This document shows, piece after piece, positions 9,495-19,960 of a stretch of DNA of 64,000 nt. Origin of the DNA: Pyronema omphalodes (lineage: Eukaryota > Ascomycota > Pezizomycetes > Pezizales > Pyronemataceae); NCBI GenBank assembly GCA_024516155.1, contig JAJJXM010000021.1, forward strand, positions 723,143 to 787,142, given 5' to 3'. Position 1 is the stretch's first letter, and each line of letters begins with the position of its first letter. The notes beneath the pieces were generated by a model. That model ran no database searches. It had not been told where the DNA came from and saw nothing but the letters and a program-made list of their open reading frames with translations. Both the position numbers and the translations under genes were made by a program.

Positions 9495-11204
9495 CAAAGA
9501 AGTGGGAATGGACTGTTGCCATGGAATTGGCATTTGATGAGTTAAAGCAGTGGTTTACGAAGGCACCACTATTGGGTCATTTTGATCCTAAAAAGGTTTG
9601 CATAGTTGAAACTGATGCTTCTGACTTTGCCTTAGGCGCAGTCCTTTCTCAGAAAGGAGAGGACGGAAAGCTGCACCCTATTGCTTTCCACTCCAGGAAA
9701 TTTACTCCGGCAGAAATCAACTACGAAATCCATGATAAAGAGCTTTTAGCTATTGTGGATTCGTTTAAAATATGGAGAAGATACTTGGAGGGACCTATGC
9801 ATACAGTTCAGGTATTCAGCGACCATCAAAATTTGGAGTACTTCACCACAACAAAAGTACTCAATCGTCGCCAAGCAAGGTGGGCTCAAGAACTTGCTGG
9901 TATTGACTTTAAAATTTTATACAGACCTGGAAGTAAGAATGGGAAGCAAGATGCATTGTCAAGGCGTCCGGAGTTCCGCCCTGAAAAGGGGGGAGGTGAG
10001 GGTCAGCCGAATACGACTATCCTTCACAAAGAACATTTTGCATCGATTTCAGCAATCAGCAGTGGAGGAGAAGGAACTTCATTCATGGTTTCTTCAGCAC
10101 GGCTCAATTCTATTCCTTCTGTTAAATGGTCTGGCGAATTTTTGAAGATGGTTAAAGGAGCTGGAGAACTGGACGAAAACTATAAAAAAGCAGCAAACAA
10201 AATAAAGGATCCACTAACGATAGATGATGGCATAATCTATCGGAAAGAGAAGTTATGGGTGCCAAAGGATTTAGTCAACATGGTACTGGAATCAGAGCAC
10301 GACTCGAAGATTGCAGGACACTTTGGTCAGGATAAGACCATTGAATTAATAAGAAGAAAGGTTTGGTGGCCGAAGATGGATGAACAAATAATTGAATATA
10401 TACAAAGCTGTTTGGAATGTCAGAAGGACAAAACGGCTAGGCACCAAAAATATGGAATGTTGCAACCTTTGGAATTGACTTATGCCCCATGACAATCTAT
10501 TGCTATGGATTTTATTACCGACCTACCAGAATCTAATGGGTGTGATCAACTATGGGTTATAGTTGATCGATTTACTAAAATGGCGCAGTTCATCCCCTTA
10601 CAGAAAGACGGCAAGACAACTGCAGACCTTGCCAGAATATTCGCAAACGAAATTTGGAAGTTGCATGGCTTACCCAAGGATATAGTGTCGGATCGAGACT
10701 CCAGGTTTACAAGCACCACCTGGAAGGCATTTCGTGGAACGTTAGGAATCAAACCGAGAATGTGAACAGCCTTCCACCCACAGACGGACGGACAAACGGA
10801 ACGGCTTAATCAAACAATCGAAGCTTACCTCCGCTCTTTTGTTAACCACGAAATGGACGACTGGGCTGACCTCGTACCCATGGCTGAGTTCGCATACAAC
10901 AACTCAGTCACAAGCGCAACTGGACTTTCACCATTTTACGCTAACTATGGGTTCTACCCAAGTACGAGCAACCCTTCGGCAACTGCTGTGCGCAACCCAG
11001 CCAGCAAAGCCTACGCCAACTGGATGCATACGATACACGAAGGAGCCAAGTTAGCCCTTCAAAAAACACAAGAAAGAATGAAACACTATTCAGACCAGAA
11101 ACGACAGGAGGCACCCGAATACCAAGTAGGAGACTTGGTCATGTTAGATGGACGCAACATACGAACCAGACGCCCATCAAGGAAGTTGGACCATAAACAA
11201 CATA
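9495..11204 (+). mobile_element. GyA, right part: RNase H, integrase; truncated at 11204
   Basis: Continuation of GyA beyond GyB, starting with the duplicated CAAAG. The element ends abruptly inside the integrase C-terminal module, at the codons for KLDHKQH, and joins LINE sequence at about 11204-11205. The GPY end, chromodomain, 3' UTR and 3' LTR are missing, so this end was lost by deletion or recombination, not by normal integration. Confidence 0.93.
9500..11204 (+). pseudogene. GyA pol, second part: RNase H and integrase, broken
   Basis: In frame with 1818-2198. RNase H motifs VETDASDFALG, YEIHDKELLAIV and SDHQNLEYF, then the integrase zinc region (ESEHDS...CLECQKDK), the catalytic core (MDFITDLPESNGCDQ, VSDRDSRF, QTDGQTERLNQ) and the start of the C-terminal module. 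In-frame stops are TGA at 10490-10492 (Trp in GyC) and TGA at 10763-10765 (MSTAF in GyC). Confidence 0.93.
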
Positions 11205-12886
11205 GCTAACTCCCGAACCCTGGAAAAAGCGGCCCGAGTAGCCTTCAAGTGGGCGGAGGACAACGCCGTAGCCTTCGATGACGCCAAATCGGAACTTCTG
11301 CACTTTCACCGAGCACAGAAAGACGAAATAACACCCGTGACATCCGTGACACTCCCGAACGGCACCGTGGTTAGCCCAGGAACTCAGAATGGGAAACAGG
11401 ACGTGGTCCGCTGGATTGGCATATACTTCGACAGAAAACTCTCTTTCTCCCATCATGTACAAACTAGGCTAAGCTCTGCGTCCATAGCCTTTAATGCCGT
11501 TAGAAGCCTCGTCAGACAGGAAACTGGACTGTCCCCCACGGCGGTGCGAACCCTGTATCGATCATGTGTCCAGGAGAAATCCGACTTCGGAGCAGACATC
11601 TGGTGGGCCGGCCAAAAGTCCTTCGCCAGAAAACTACAACTCCAACAAAACGCAGCCATTCGACGAATCTTGAACGCCTTGTCCTCCACACCCATCCTCG
11701 CCCTACACAACGAGGCAGCACTGCCCCCAGTCACCACCGGCCTAAACCACAAGCGCAGGAAAAATGCCCTCCGCCTCCTCTCCCTTTCCCCTACCCATCC
11801 CGTCGTCACCCGTTGTCCCTCTTCTTTCCCCATCCCTAATCACTTCACCCATGCCATACAATCCCCGAAGGAGTACGACTGTGACTGGACCTCCGGAACA
11901 CGCCCAATCACTCGCCTAGTCGCAACAATATCATCCCTAGGCAGATGGTTATCCTCCAGAACCACCGTCGAAGACACGGCACAACCAGACCCCTCCCCAT
12001 GGACGGACCCCCCCCCTCACACGCTACAGCCCTCCCTCTATCAAAGAAGAAGCCGAGGCGCATCACTACAACCTCCTCACCCACCTACGTTCCAAGCCAA
12101 ACCCAATCATAGCGTACACGGACGGCTCCCAACTCGAAGGCTCCACCGGAGCAGGATTCTATATTCCGACAGGCCTCGATCAGAGCATCCAAGAGACCAT
12201 CCCGATGGGCAGACCATGCGAAGTCTTGGACGCAGAACTGAAAGCCATCGAAGAATGACTGATCGCCTGTAATACCCACATCCGCCGGCTACATCTCCAA
12301 TACCGCGAAATCGATATCTTCACCGATAATCAAGCTGCTATCATCCGGGCAACTCGTCTCACCCCGGGCCCAGGACAAGAAACCGCAACCGGTATCCACC
12401 ACCTCACACAACTCCTCCTTCGACGTACAGGGACAACCGTACACCTACACTGGGTCCCCGGCCACACCGACATCCTAGGCAATGAAGAAGAAGACCGTCT
12501 TGCAAAACAAGCCACTACCCAACACCCACTCACCCTCCCCCCCCCCACCTCTCTGTCATGGCTCCGCAGACAAGTCAAGGAAGCCCACTCCGAGGACTGG
12601 GCACAGTGGTACAACACAAGCCCGAAACCCAAGACGTACGGCGCTCCTCATAGGAAATCACTCGATGAGGCGTAGACCACCGTACCCAGAAAGGTCACAA
12701 CGGCGATCCTAGGCCTCCGAACAGGACACGGATACTTCCTGGATTACCTGGCACACCCCCCCACCCCAACCTACCCCACCCGCGCATGCCCCTGCCCCTT
12801 ACACCCCCCACAAACACCAAAACACCTGCTGCTCTCCTGCCCGCTCTTCACCCTACACAGGATTCAACTTCGAAAACTTCTGAAAC
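11205..12886 (+). pseudogene. LINE (Tad/I-like) ORF2 C-terminal fragment: RT thumb, RNase H, zinc motif
   Basis: 5'-truncated non-LTR retrotransposon ORF2. It begins after the RT catalytic box with RTLEKAARVAFKWAEDNAV, followed by the KSELLHF and VRWIGIYFDRKL segments typical of the RT end. Near 12007-12030, after a run of C, the frame changes and an RNase H domain follows with YTDGS, AELKAIE, TDNQAAI and HWVPGH. The C-terminal motif is CPC-X3-H-X9-C (about 12787-12842). Defects: the frameshift, TGA at 12256-12258 and a further stop near 12673. GyC starts at 12887, so the LINE tail is absent. ORF1, endonuclease and the YADD box are absent. Confidence 0.88.
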
Positions 12887-14244
12887 TGTGAACCTGGCTA
12901 TTGAGGCTTTCAATAGAGAGGCTTATTCGATCAGTCGTTCTTCGTTTGAAGGATATTAAGCAAATAGATTTCCCAAGAAGCTAGGAAGTAAACTAATCGA
13001 TCACAGGCCGAATAAACTTAAGGGTCTCGTCCTGAGGTATTCTGGTGTAGATAGGTATGTCGTAACAAGAGATCAAGTTGCTGATGCTGGAGGAGACGGT
13101 GGGAAAACTTAGGGTCTTTTATAGACTTTCGTCTACAAGTTCGCCCAGACTTCCCAAGTGAACCAACTTCCAAACTAAGCTTAGGAGATACGACTTGAGT
13201 CAATTCTTTGACAAATCTGCTGATGGCTCGCATCATGCTGCATGCGCAATTATATTAATTGCTCACTTGCATGATGACCTCGTGTCAGATTAATCCTTGA
13301 CATTCCTTGCCGTGCTACCACACCTTCCAATCAGGTATTGGGGTTAAGCGCCTAATGGAGGGTTACTCCACTTGAGCGCATAATGCAATGACTCCTCTGA
13401 TAATGACATGTGAGTCATATATCTTATGAGTCGTCTTGATCATAGATCTCCCTAGAGAATCTCGATTGCGAGTGGAGGAATCTGACATCATAAGGCATAC
13501 CATGCCCTACCGGAGTGCACTGCCCCGTCACATTTCTGTGTGATGTCATGACTGCTCCACCTGCGCGCACTTGCGCGCAGCCACACCCTGGTGTGTACGC
13601 AAACGCCGTCTTATCTTGCAGTTGGTAGTCATTGGCCTAAGGTCGCGTCATATCAGTTCCACCCAACAGTTTTCCTGAGTGGTGTTCCCTGCTGCAGAAC
13701 GTCGTCTCATGCTAACGCAATCTTGACCCTTGTCCTGAGCTCCACTCCTGTTGGCTGACTAGACTCTGCCTTATTCCTTGGCCGACTATCCGTCCAACTC
13801 AGACCTCGGATGATCCTATTCGTCTGCCTTGCACTGTCATGAGAATTCCTTTCTCTTGCAAGCCCTCTGGTAGCCGTACTTGGTGGAACACAACCTCAAG
13901 TATAAGGAGGTGTCCCTTCGCCGTCGTCTTCTGTCTCCATCAGCGTCGTCTGTAGTTCTCTCATGGGTAAGTCGACACCCATGAGGTAAGTTTGTTCCTC
14001 GTTCCCATCCATCTGTGATCCTCCCAAACTGACAGTGAATAACAGATAGCGACGCCTCGGGGCCGGATCCTCGTGAGGTCCTTTCGGAAAGTCACGAATC
14101 ACGTGACGTGGCTCGCTGGAGCTCCTCAGGGGGTTCCGGCCCGGGAATACTAACCTTATTATTCAATCTCCTGTCGAGTTTGCCATGTTCTCTAAATGTT
14201 ATACATGTTACCTATTCTATACTCACACAATATAGGGTGTGACA
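12887..14244 (-). repeat. GyC 3' LTR (1358 bp)
   Basis: TGTGAACC...GGTGTGACA on the plus strand, the reverse of the GyE LTRs. CCACCTCCCCCCT follows at 14245 and is the complement of the polypurine tract. Confidence 0.95.
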
Positions 14245-14431
14245 CCACCTCCCCCCTGTTCAAGCTTCGTCTCGAAGCAAGTAGCTTATCATTCTGTGAT
14301 CGCACCTCGCCGCAGCCAAGTGACTTAGTGATCATATATGGATGTAGTCCTCCAGCCCCTACATCCTACTACCAACTCGACCTAATGAAAACCTCGCGGG
14401 GAAGAACATCCTTGAGTCGGTAGTCCCTCGG
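14245..14431 (-). other. GyC polypurine tract, pol 3' end and 3' UTR
   Basis: This 187-bp piece between the LTR and the GyD insertion contains the polypurine tract and, near 14369-14371, the TAG that would end pol when the GyD insertion is removed. Its counterpart in GyE is about 39830-40012. Confidence 0.75.
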
Positions 14432-16035
14432 TGTAAACCGGGGGTCCTAGGGTAATGGACGGCCGGGTAACTCTCAAATTCCCGAAAGAAAAGAGAGAAG
14501 CAATAATTCCAAGAAGGGGAATTATTACTTCTCAAGGGAATTCTTCTAACGGAAAGTAGAGGTGATAACAGTTATAAGTTTAAACTCTCCTGTGTATCTC
14601 AGGGAGCGTTTCGAGAGTATCGGTTCTGGTGGTCGTTTCTTCAAGAGGGACGACCGGAGGTATTGTCTTGATTTGATGTAAGGTATAGATTTGATGGCGT
14701 CGGGTATTGACTTAAGAGAAGGCAATAACCCTTCGTGGGATGTGTGGTTGTATTCGGAACAATGGTGATTGCGTTGCTGGATGATGGCTTCTTCGAGTGG
14801 GGGCTTTTGGCACTTTTATATTTTTCTTATCTTGAGCTCCCCACTCATATACCCTGCAAGCACTGTGCGGTGGGCGGAAGTGGAAGTACCATAAGACGTT
14901 GGTTGGCTACACCTAAACGTGATTTTTCCACCATACAAAATGCAACTTTTGGTAAAAACGCTAATATCGCGAATATACTTTAAGACATCCTCCGGGCCGT
15001 TATCCGGATGATGCCTTAGTCGTTTGCTATTGCCTAGACTTGATCTTTTCGTCGTTTGCACTTGATGTCATAAATAATAATAAGGCATCGGAATGCATTT
15101 CGAAGAATGTGCATTGCAGGACCGGCTGACGCGTTCCTGCAACTAACGTCGGACTTCGATATCCGGTTGGCGATTCCGTCGCATCCGGTGAAGTCGTTTG
15201 TATGATCTGATGATGTCGTCATGGTCGGCAATAGACTGTGGGCCTTCCGGGGGTCCCGAATAGGAGGTGGTCCGATGGTCCGTTCATCGTTCGGTCGTCT
15301 CGTCATATCGGCAGTTCGAAGGTGCGTTTGCGAAGATAAGGTTTCCGGTGATAACTACCCAAAGAGGTAATTAACTCCTTATCTCCTTCGGCCGACTAGA
15401 CTCCGCTGTCGTAAGATGTTTTTCGGCTTATCCGGTTTCCTCCGTCAGTCAGGCGTAATGCCTCGGTCACATATGACTATGTCTTCTTGTTTTACGGCAA
15501 AGTGTTTTGTGAATACATTATCCCATTTAACTTAAATACAGTTCTTTCCCTCCTAACCTTTCTATCCTCATCAACCTCGATATCTGTTTCCTGCGGTGAC
15601 CTACTTGCGTCACATTCTCCTTTCTATTCGTATGTATATCTGGCCCGCCGGGTCTCTTAGTTCCACGACCCTTTCTGGACGGTTTTCTCGTATACGGCGG
15701 AAGAGGTGCGTTCGCTCAAAGGCTTCGGTAAGTCTTTGAGTGAGGCCCTAAGGTTATAAGTATTCCAGGTTTTTATCAGCGGCAGCGGTATGTTCCTCGA
15801 GGTATGGCTGCGCATTAGAAACCGCAGTCATTGATCGGAAACAGACCCACCTCGGGGGCTGCCCCGGGTTTCCCCGCCCTAGATGACGCTGACTTTTTCC
15901 CTGGCCCCCCATTATCCTACTTCCTGCGGGAAGTGGATGAAGGGTGGTTAGTAATAGCTCTCGCCTTTGGCTTGAGTTATTACTTAGGTAAGAATCCCCA
16001 TTCTTTTAAATGTCTTATCGGGGTAGGGTATGACA
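14432..16035 (-). repeat. GyD 3' LTR (1604 bp)
   Basis: TGTAAACC...GTATGACA, matching 22330-23935 almost base for base. The polypurine tract complement CCACCTCCCCCCTT follows at 16036. Short open frames within it are shared exactly by both LTRs and are not genes. Confidence 0.96.
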
Positions 16036-16203
16036 CCACCTCCCCCCTTATAAGATTTCGCCCCGAAATCACTAACAATGATTATAGTAATTCATGAACG
16101 GGGTCTTTTCTGATGAAGTCCTCCAGCCCCTTCATCCACCAACACGTTCTCATGATAAGACCATTAAAACCTCAGTGAGGAAAGGTATCTTATGATGATT
16201 TGG

Positions 16204-19200
16204 TTAAACGCGTTGGTCCCTCGGCATGCTTGGGTTCTCTGAGTGGAACTCGCGGAGAGATTCCAAGCCGCCTACTATGAAAGATTCATATGGTTCTTCG
16301 GTCTGATCTTTCTTCAAGGGGAAAGCCTTTCCATCTGACTCGGTAAAGTACTTTTCCTCTTGTTTTCCTACTTGAAATGATTTCTTCAATTTCCCATTCC
16401 TCATTGCCTTCGATGTCATCTGCTTCGTCGATGATCTGAAGGAGGTCCGGGGGCGGTCTGTTGCCGTTGTTGTAGGGCTCGAGCAGGGAAACGTGGAAGG
16501 TGTTGTGGATCTTCCATTTCCGGGGGAGAGATAAGCGCATCGCAGTTGGTGATACTACTTTCTCTATGGCGAAGGGACCGTGCTTCTTGTGGTCAAGCTT
16601 GTCTTTTGGTCTCCTTGTTTGTATGTGTCGTCCGTCTAACATGACCAGATCTCCAACCTTAAATTCTGGGGCATCCTTTCGTTTAACGTCTGCATACTTG
16701 CGCATCCTTTCTTGTGTCGACTTCAAGTTCTGAATAAGTATGCCATGGACGGAGGTGATATGGTTAATGAAGTTTTGTTCCTCATTTCGTTTCGTGTTTG
16801 ATGATGCCGGGTTTGTGCATGCCGGATGTCTTCCGTAATTGGCGTAGAAGGGCGACATGCCGGTGGCTTGAGTTATTGAATTGTTGTAGGCGAATTCAGC
16901 CATGGGTAGTAGGTCGACCCAATCATCCATTTCGTAGTTGATGAATGATCGGAGGTATGCTTCGATGGTTTGATTGATTCGTTCAGTTTGCCCATCAGTT
17001 TGGGGATGGAAGGCAGTGCTCATTCTTGGGCGAACACCTAACACGCCTAAGAACTGTTTCCATTCCGTTGACGTGAATCTGGAGTCTCGGTCCGAGATTA
17101 TATCTGTTGGGATGCCGTGGAATCTCCAAATCTCTTTTGCGAATATCTTGACTAGATGAGCAGCTGTTTTCTCATCTTTCTTGAGCGGGATGAAATGAGC
17201 CATCTTTGTGAATCTATCGATGATGACCCATAGTTGATCGCAACCATCGGAGAGCGGTAAGTCTGTTATAAAATCCATGGCGATTGATGTCCATGGAGCG
17301 TATGGAAGCTCGAGTGGTGAAAGCATTCCATAGGGTTTGTGTCGTGCTGTTTTGTCTCGTTGACATTCGTTACAGCTTCGGATGTATTCGATTATTTCCT
17401 GGTCCATCTTTGGCCACCAGAAATTTCGTCTTATCAATTCTATTGTTTTATCTTGGCCAAAGTGGCCTGCAATTTTACTATTGTGCTCTGTATGGAGGAC
17501 CGCTTGTCGTGCATTCAGTGGGACCCAGAGTAATCCCCTGCGGTATAATAGACCGTTCCTTTCTTCTAATAATCCTTCCGTCCTAGCCTTTTCTTTTCCT
17601 TGGTGATCCTTCGCGCTTCCATCCAAACTCCTTAAAGCCTGCTGGTATGCCGCGTCCTTCTTTCCTGCTTCCCTTATATCCATTTCAAATTCCTTTGTCC
17701 ATCTAGATACTGCCGTTGACAGATATTCTAGTTGAACAGCCGAACAACAAAAAACCATTCCTTCTCCTCCTGTACTGATTGCTGAAATTGTGTCAAAGTG
17801 TTTCTCTTTCAGGATCGTCTGTACAGGCTGATCTCCATCTCCCCCCTTTTCAGGGCGGTACTCCGGGCGCCTAGACAATGCATCTGGCTTGCCATTACTT
17901 GTTCCTTTTCGATAAAAAATTTTGAAGTCCACGCCAGCCAATTCCTGAGCCCAGCGTGCCTGCCTTCGGTTGAGCACTTTAGTTGTCATAAAGTACTCGA
18001 GGTTTTTATGGTCGGTGTATACCTGAACCATGTGTAAGGATCCCTCCAGATATCGTCTCCAAACCTTGAAGCAGTCAACAATCGCTAGTAATTCCTTGTC
18101 GTGAATTTCGTAGTTGATTTCTGCTGGGGAGAACTTTCTGGAATGAAAGGCGACAGGGTGTAATTTGTTATCCTCGCCCTTTTGTGACAGAGTTGCGCCT
18201 AATGCGAAATCTGAAGCATCGGTTTCAACAATACATTCGCGCTGAGGGTCAAAATGTGTGAGGATCGGTGCTGTTGTGAAGCATTTCTTGAGTCTTTCAA
18301 ATGCTGTTGTCATGTTTTCGGTCCAAACCCAGTCTTTTGGTGAACCTTTCGTTGAGTCGCTTAAGGGTTTTGCAATCTTCGAGAATCCGGTAATGAAACG
18401 GCGGTAAAAGTTGGCGAATCCGATGAATGATTGAACGCCCTTCAAATTAGTTGGCCGCTGCCAATCTTGAATGGTCTGAACCTTATCCTGAGCCATTTCA
18501 ATTCCGTCTTGTGAAATGACATAGCCTAAGAAATCAACTTTGGATGTTGACCAGAAACACTTGTCCTGAGAAATAGCCAGGCCGTTTTCTGCAAGTCGTT
18601 TCAGGACATCTAGGACTAGTCGGTCGTGCTCTTCCTCGGTTTCGGCATATATGAGAATGTCGTCCAGGTAGACAATGAGGCCTTGGTCGAGTAAGTCTCG
18701 GAATATGTGATTCATCATATTCTGGAAAGTTGCCGGTGCATTGGAGAGTCCAAATGGCATCACTGTGTATTCGTACAGCCCATATCTGGTTTTGAAGGCT
18801 GTCTTCCATTCGTCTCCGGGCTTTATCCTGATTAGGTTATAGCCGTTTTTGAGATCAATTTTGGTGAAGATTTTGGCACCGCGAACTCGATCCTGTAGTT
18901 CGGTCATGATCGGTAAGGGGTACCGGTTTGCTATGGTCACTTTATTTAAGCCCCGGTAATCGACACAAAGTCGTAGTCCTCTGCCATGGGGTTTTGGGAC
19001 GAAGATGATTGGTGCCGCTGCTGGGGATTTTGAATGTCTAATTTTACCGAGTTCCAACATTTCTTTTAGATATTTCCGAAGTTCCGTGAGCTCGGCTTCG
19101 TTCAAGGGGTACATTGGTCCCCATGGCGGCTGTTCCCCTTCCTTGAGGTCGATTGCATGATCGTATGGCTTATGATCCGGTAGTTTGTCCGCTAGTTCCT

Positions 19201-19960
19201 TTCCTAAGACCTCGCATAGGGGCCGGAACTTATCAGGTATGATGCAGGCTGGGTTGATGTCGGTTGCGTCTGAAGTAACAGCGGCAACATACCCAATCAC
19301 TGTGGCATCTTCATTGAATAGGATGTCTGGATCCAACGAGAGCGAGAATTCTTGTGCTGCGGCTAGCGTGCAGTGTTGTTTGCAGAAGTTGGTATCCAAG
19401 GTAATGTCGTCGGGATTTCCCCAAAAGTGGTTCGGTTGGTGTTTTGCCATCCACCAACAGGGCAGGATGATGTCCGTTCCTGCTTCTAACGGCATGATTT
19501 CGAAAGTTTCTCTTGTGTAATGCTGTCGGTATTGTAAGAGAAGGGAATGTGTGAAAGCCTGTCCAGCCTCACGTAGTGCAGATCCGTCTGCTCCATTGAT
19601 GCGTAAGGGGTGGTTTCGATTGATGTGGGGCAGATTATGTCTTGCTACAAATGTCGAACTGATAATAGGGATTGCTGCTCCAGTATCAAACATTGTCCGA
19701 ACGCAGAACACCCGTTCCCCTGGTACTGATATGTTCATTTTGACTATGGGCCGTGGCCCGGACTTTGGGGGTTCATTTTCAACTTTTTTCATGAGTTTAG
19801 CCTTTTTACTGTGTTTTTGAGGGTTTTGTGTTTTTGTCCGTTTAACGCCGCAAATCGAAAGATGTCTATGGTTCAATGCGTCTTGATCTGGTTGACCGTG
19901 CTTGCGCATCGTAGCCGGTCTTGTTAGTTTAAATCCGAATGTTCGGATCTGATTTCCCAA
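16204..19960 (-). CDS. GyD pol (1224 aa to first stop): protease, RT, RNase H, integrase, partial chromodomain
   Basis: Polyprotein in -1 to gag, overlapping it by 37 bp. Approximate residues: protease FDTGAA 91-96; RT with [18 protein letters not shown] and YLDD near 430; RNase H with VETDASD near 573 and HDKELLAIV; integrase zinc domain (HTEHNS...CNECQRDK) 820-865; integrase core D, D, E near 893, 955 and 990; GPY/F module (HGPFAIEKV); chromodomain from about 1180. The frame stops at 16286 after VRWKGFPLEERS. One base fewer in the TTTCCCCTT run near 16316 would restore KGFPLKKDQTEEPYES and run to a stop at 16204. All catalytic motifs are present, so this is the likeliest active polyprotein here. 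Confidence 0.94.

Larger units (their letters stand above)
12887..14431 (-). mobile_element. GyC, left (3') part
   Basis: 3' LTR and 3' untranslated end of GyC, a family I element on the minus strand. GyD is inserted at 14431/14432 with target duplication CTCGG (14427-14431 and 23936-23940). The outer flank (CTGAAAC before 12887) does not match the sequence beyond the 5' LTR (CGCGC after 31317). Confidence 0.93.

Noticed and set aside
1..12886. Repeat-induced point mutation (RIP) as cause of the stop codons in GyA
   Set aside because: The nonsense changes include TGG to TGA, TGC to TGA and GAA to TAA, which do not fit the CpA to TpA pattern; GyD and the gag genes are largely intact. A RIP index was not computed.
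14735..15306. Short frames repeated exactly at 22633-23204
   Set aside because: They are identical only because both lie in the two LTRs of GyD; no coding signal.
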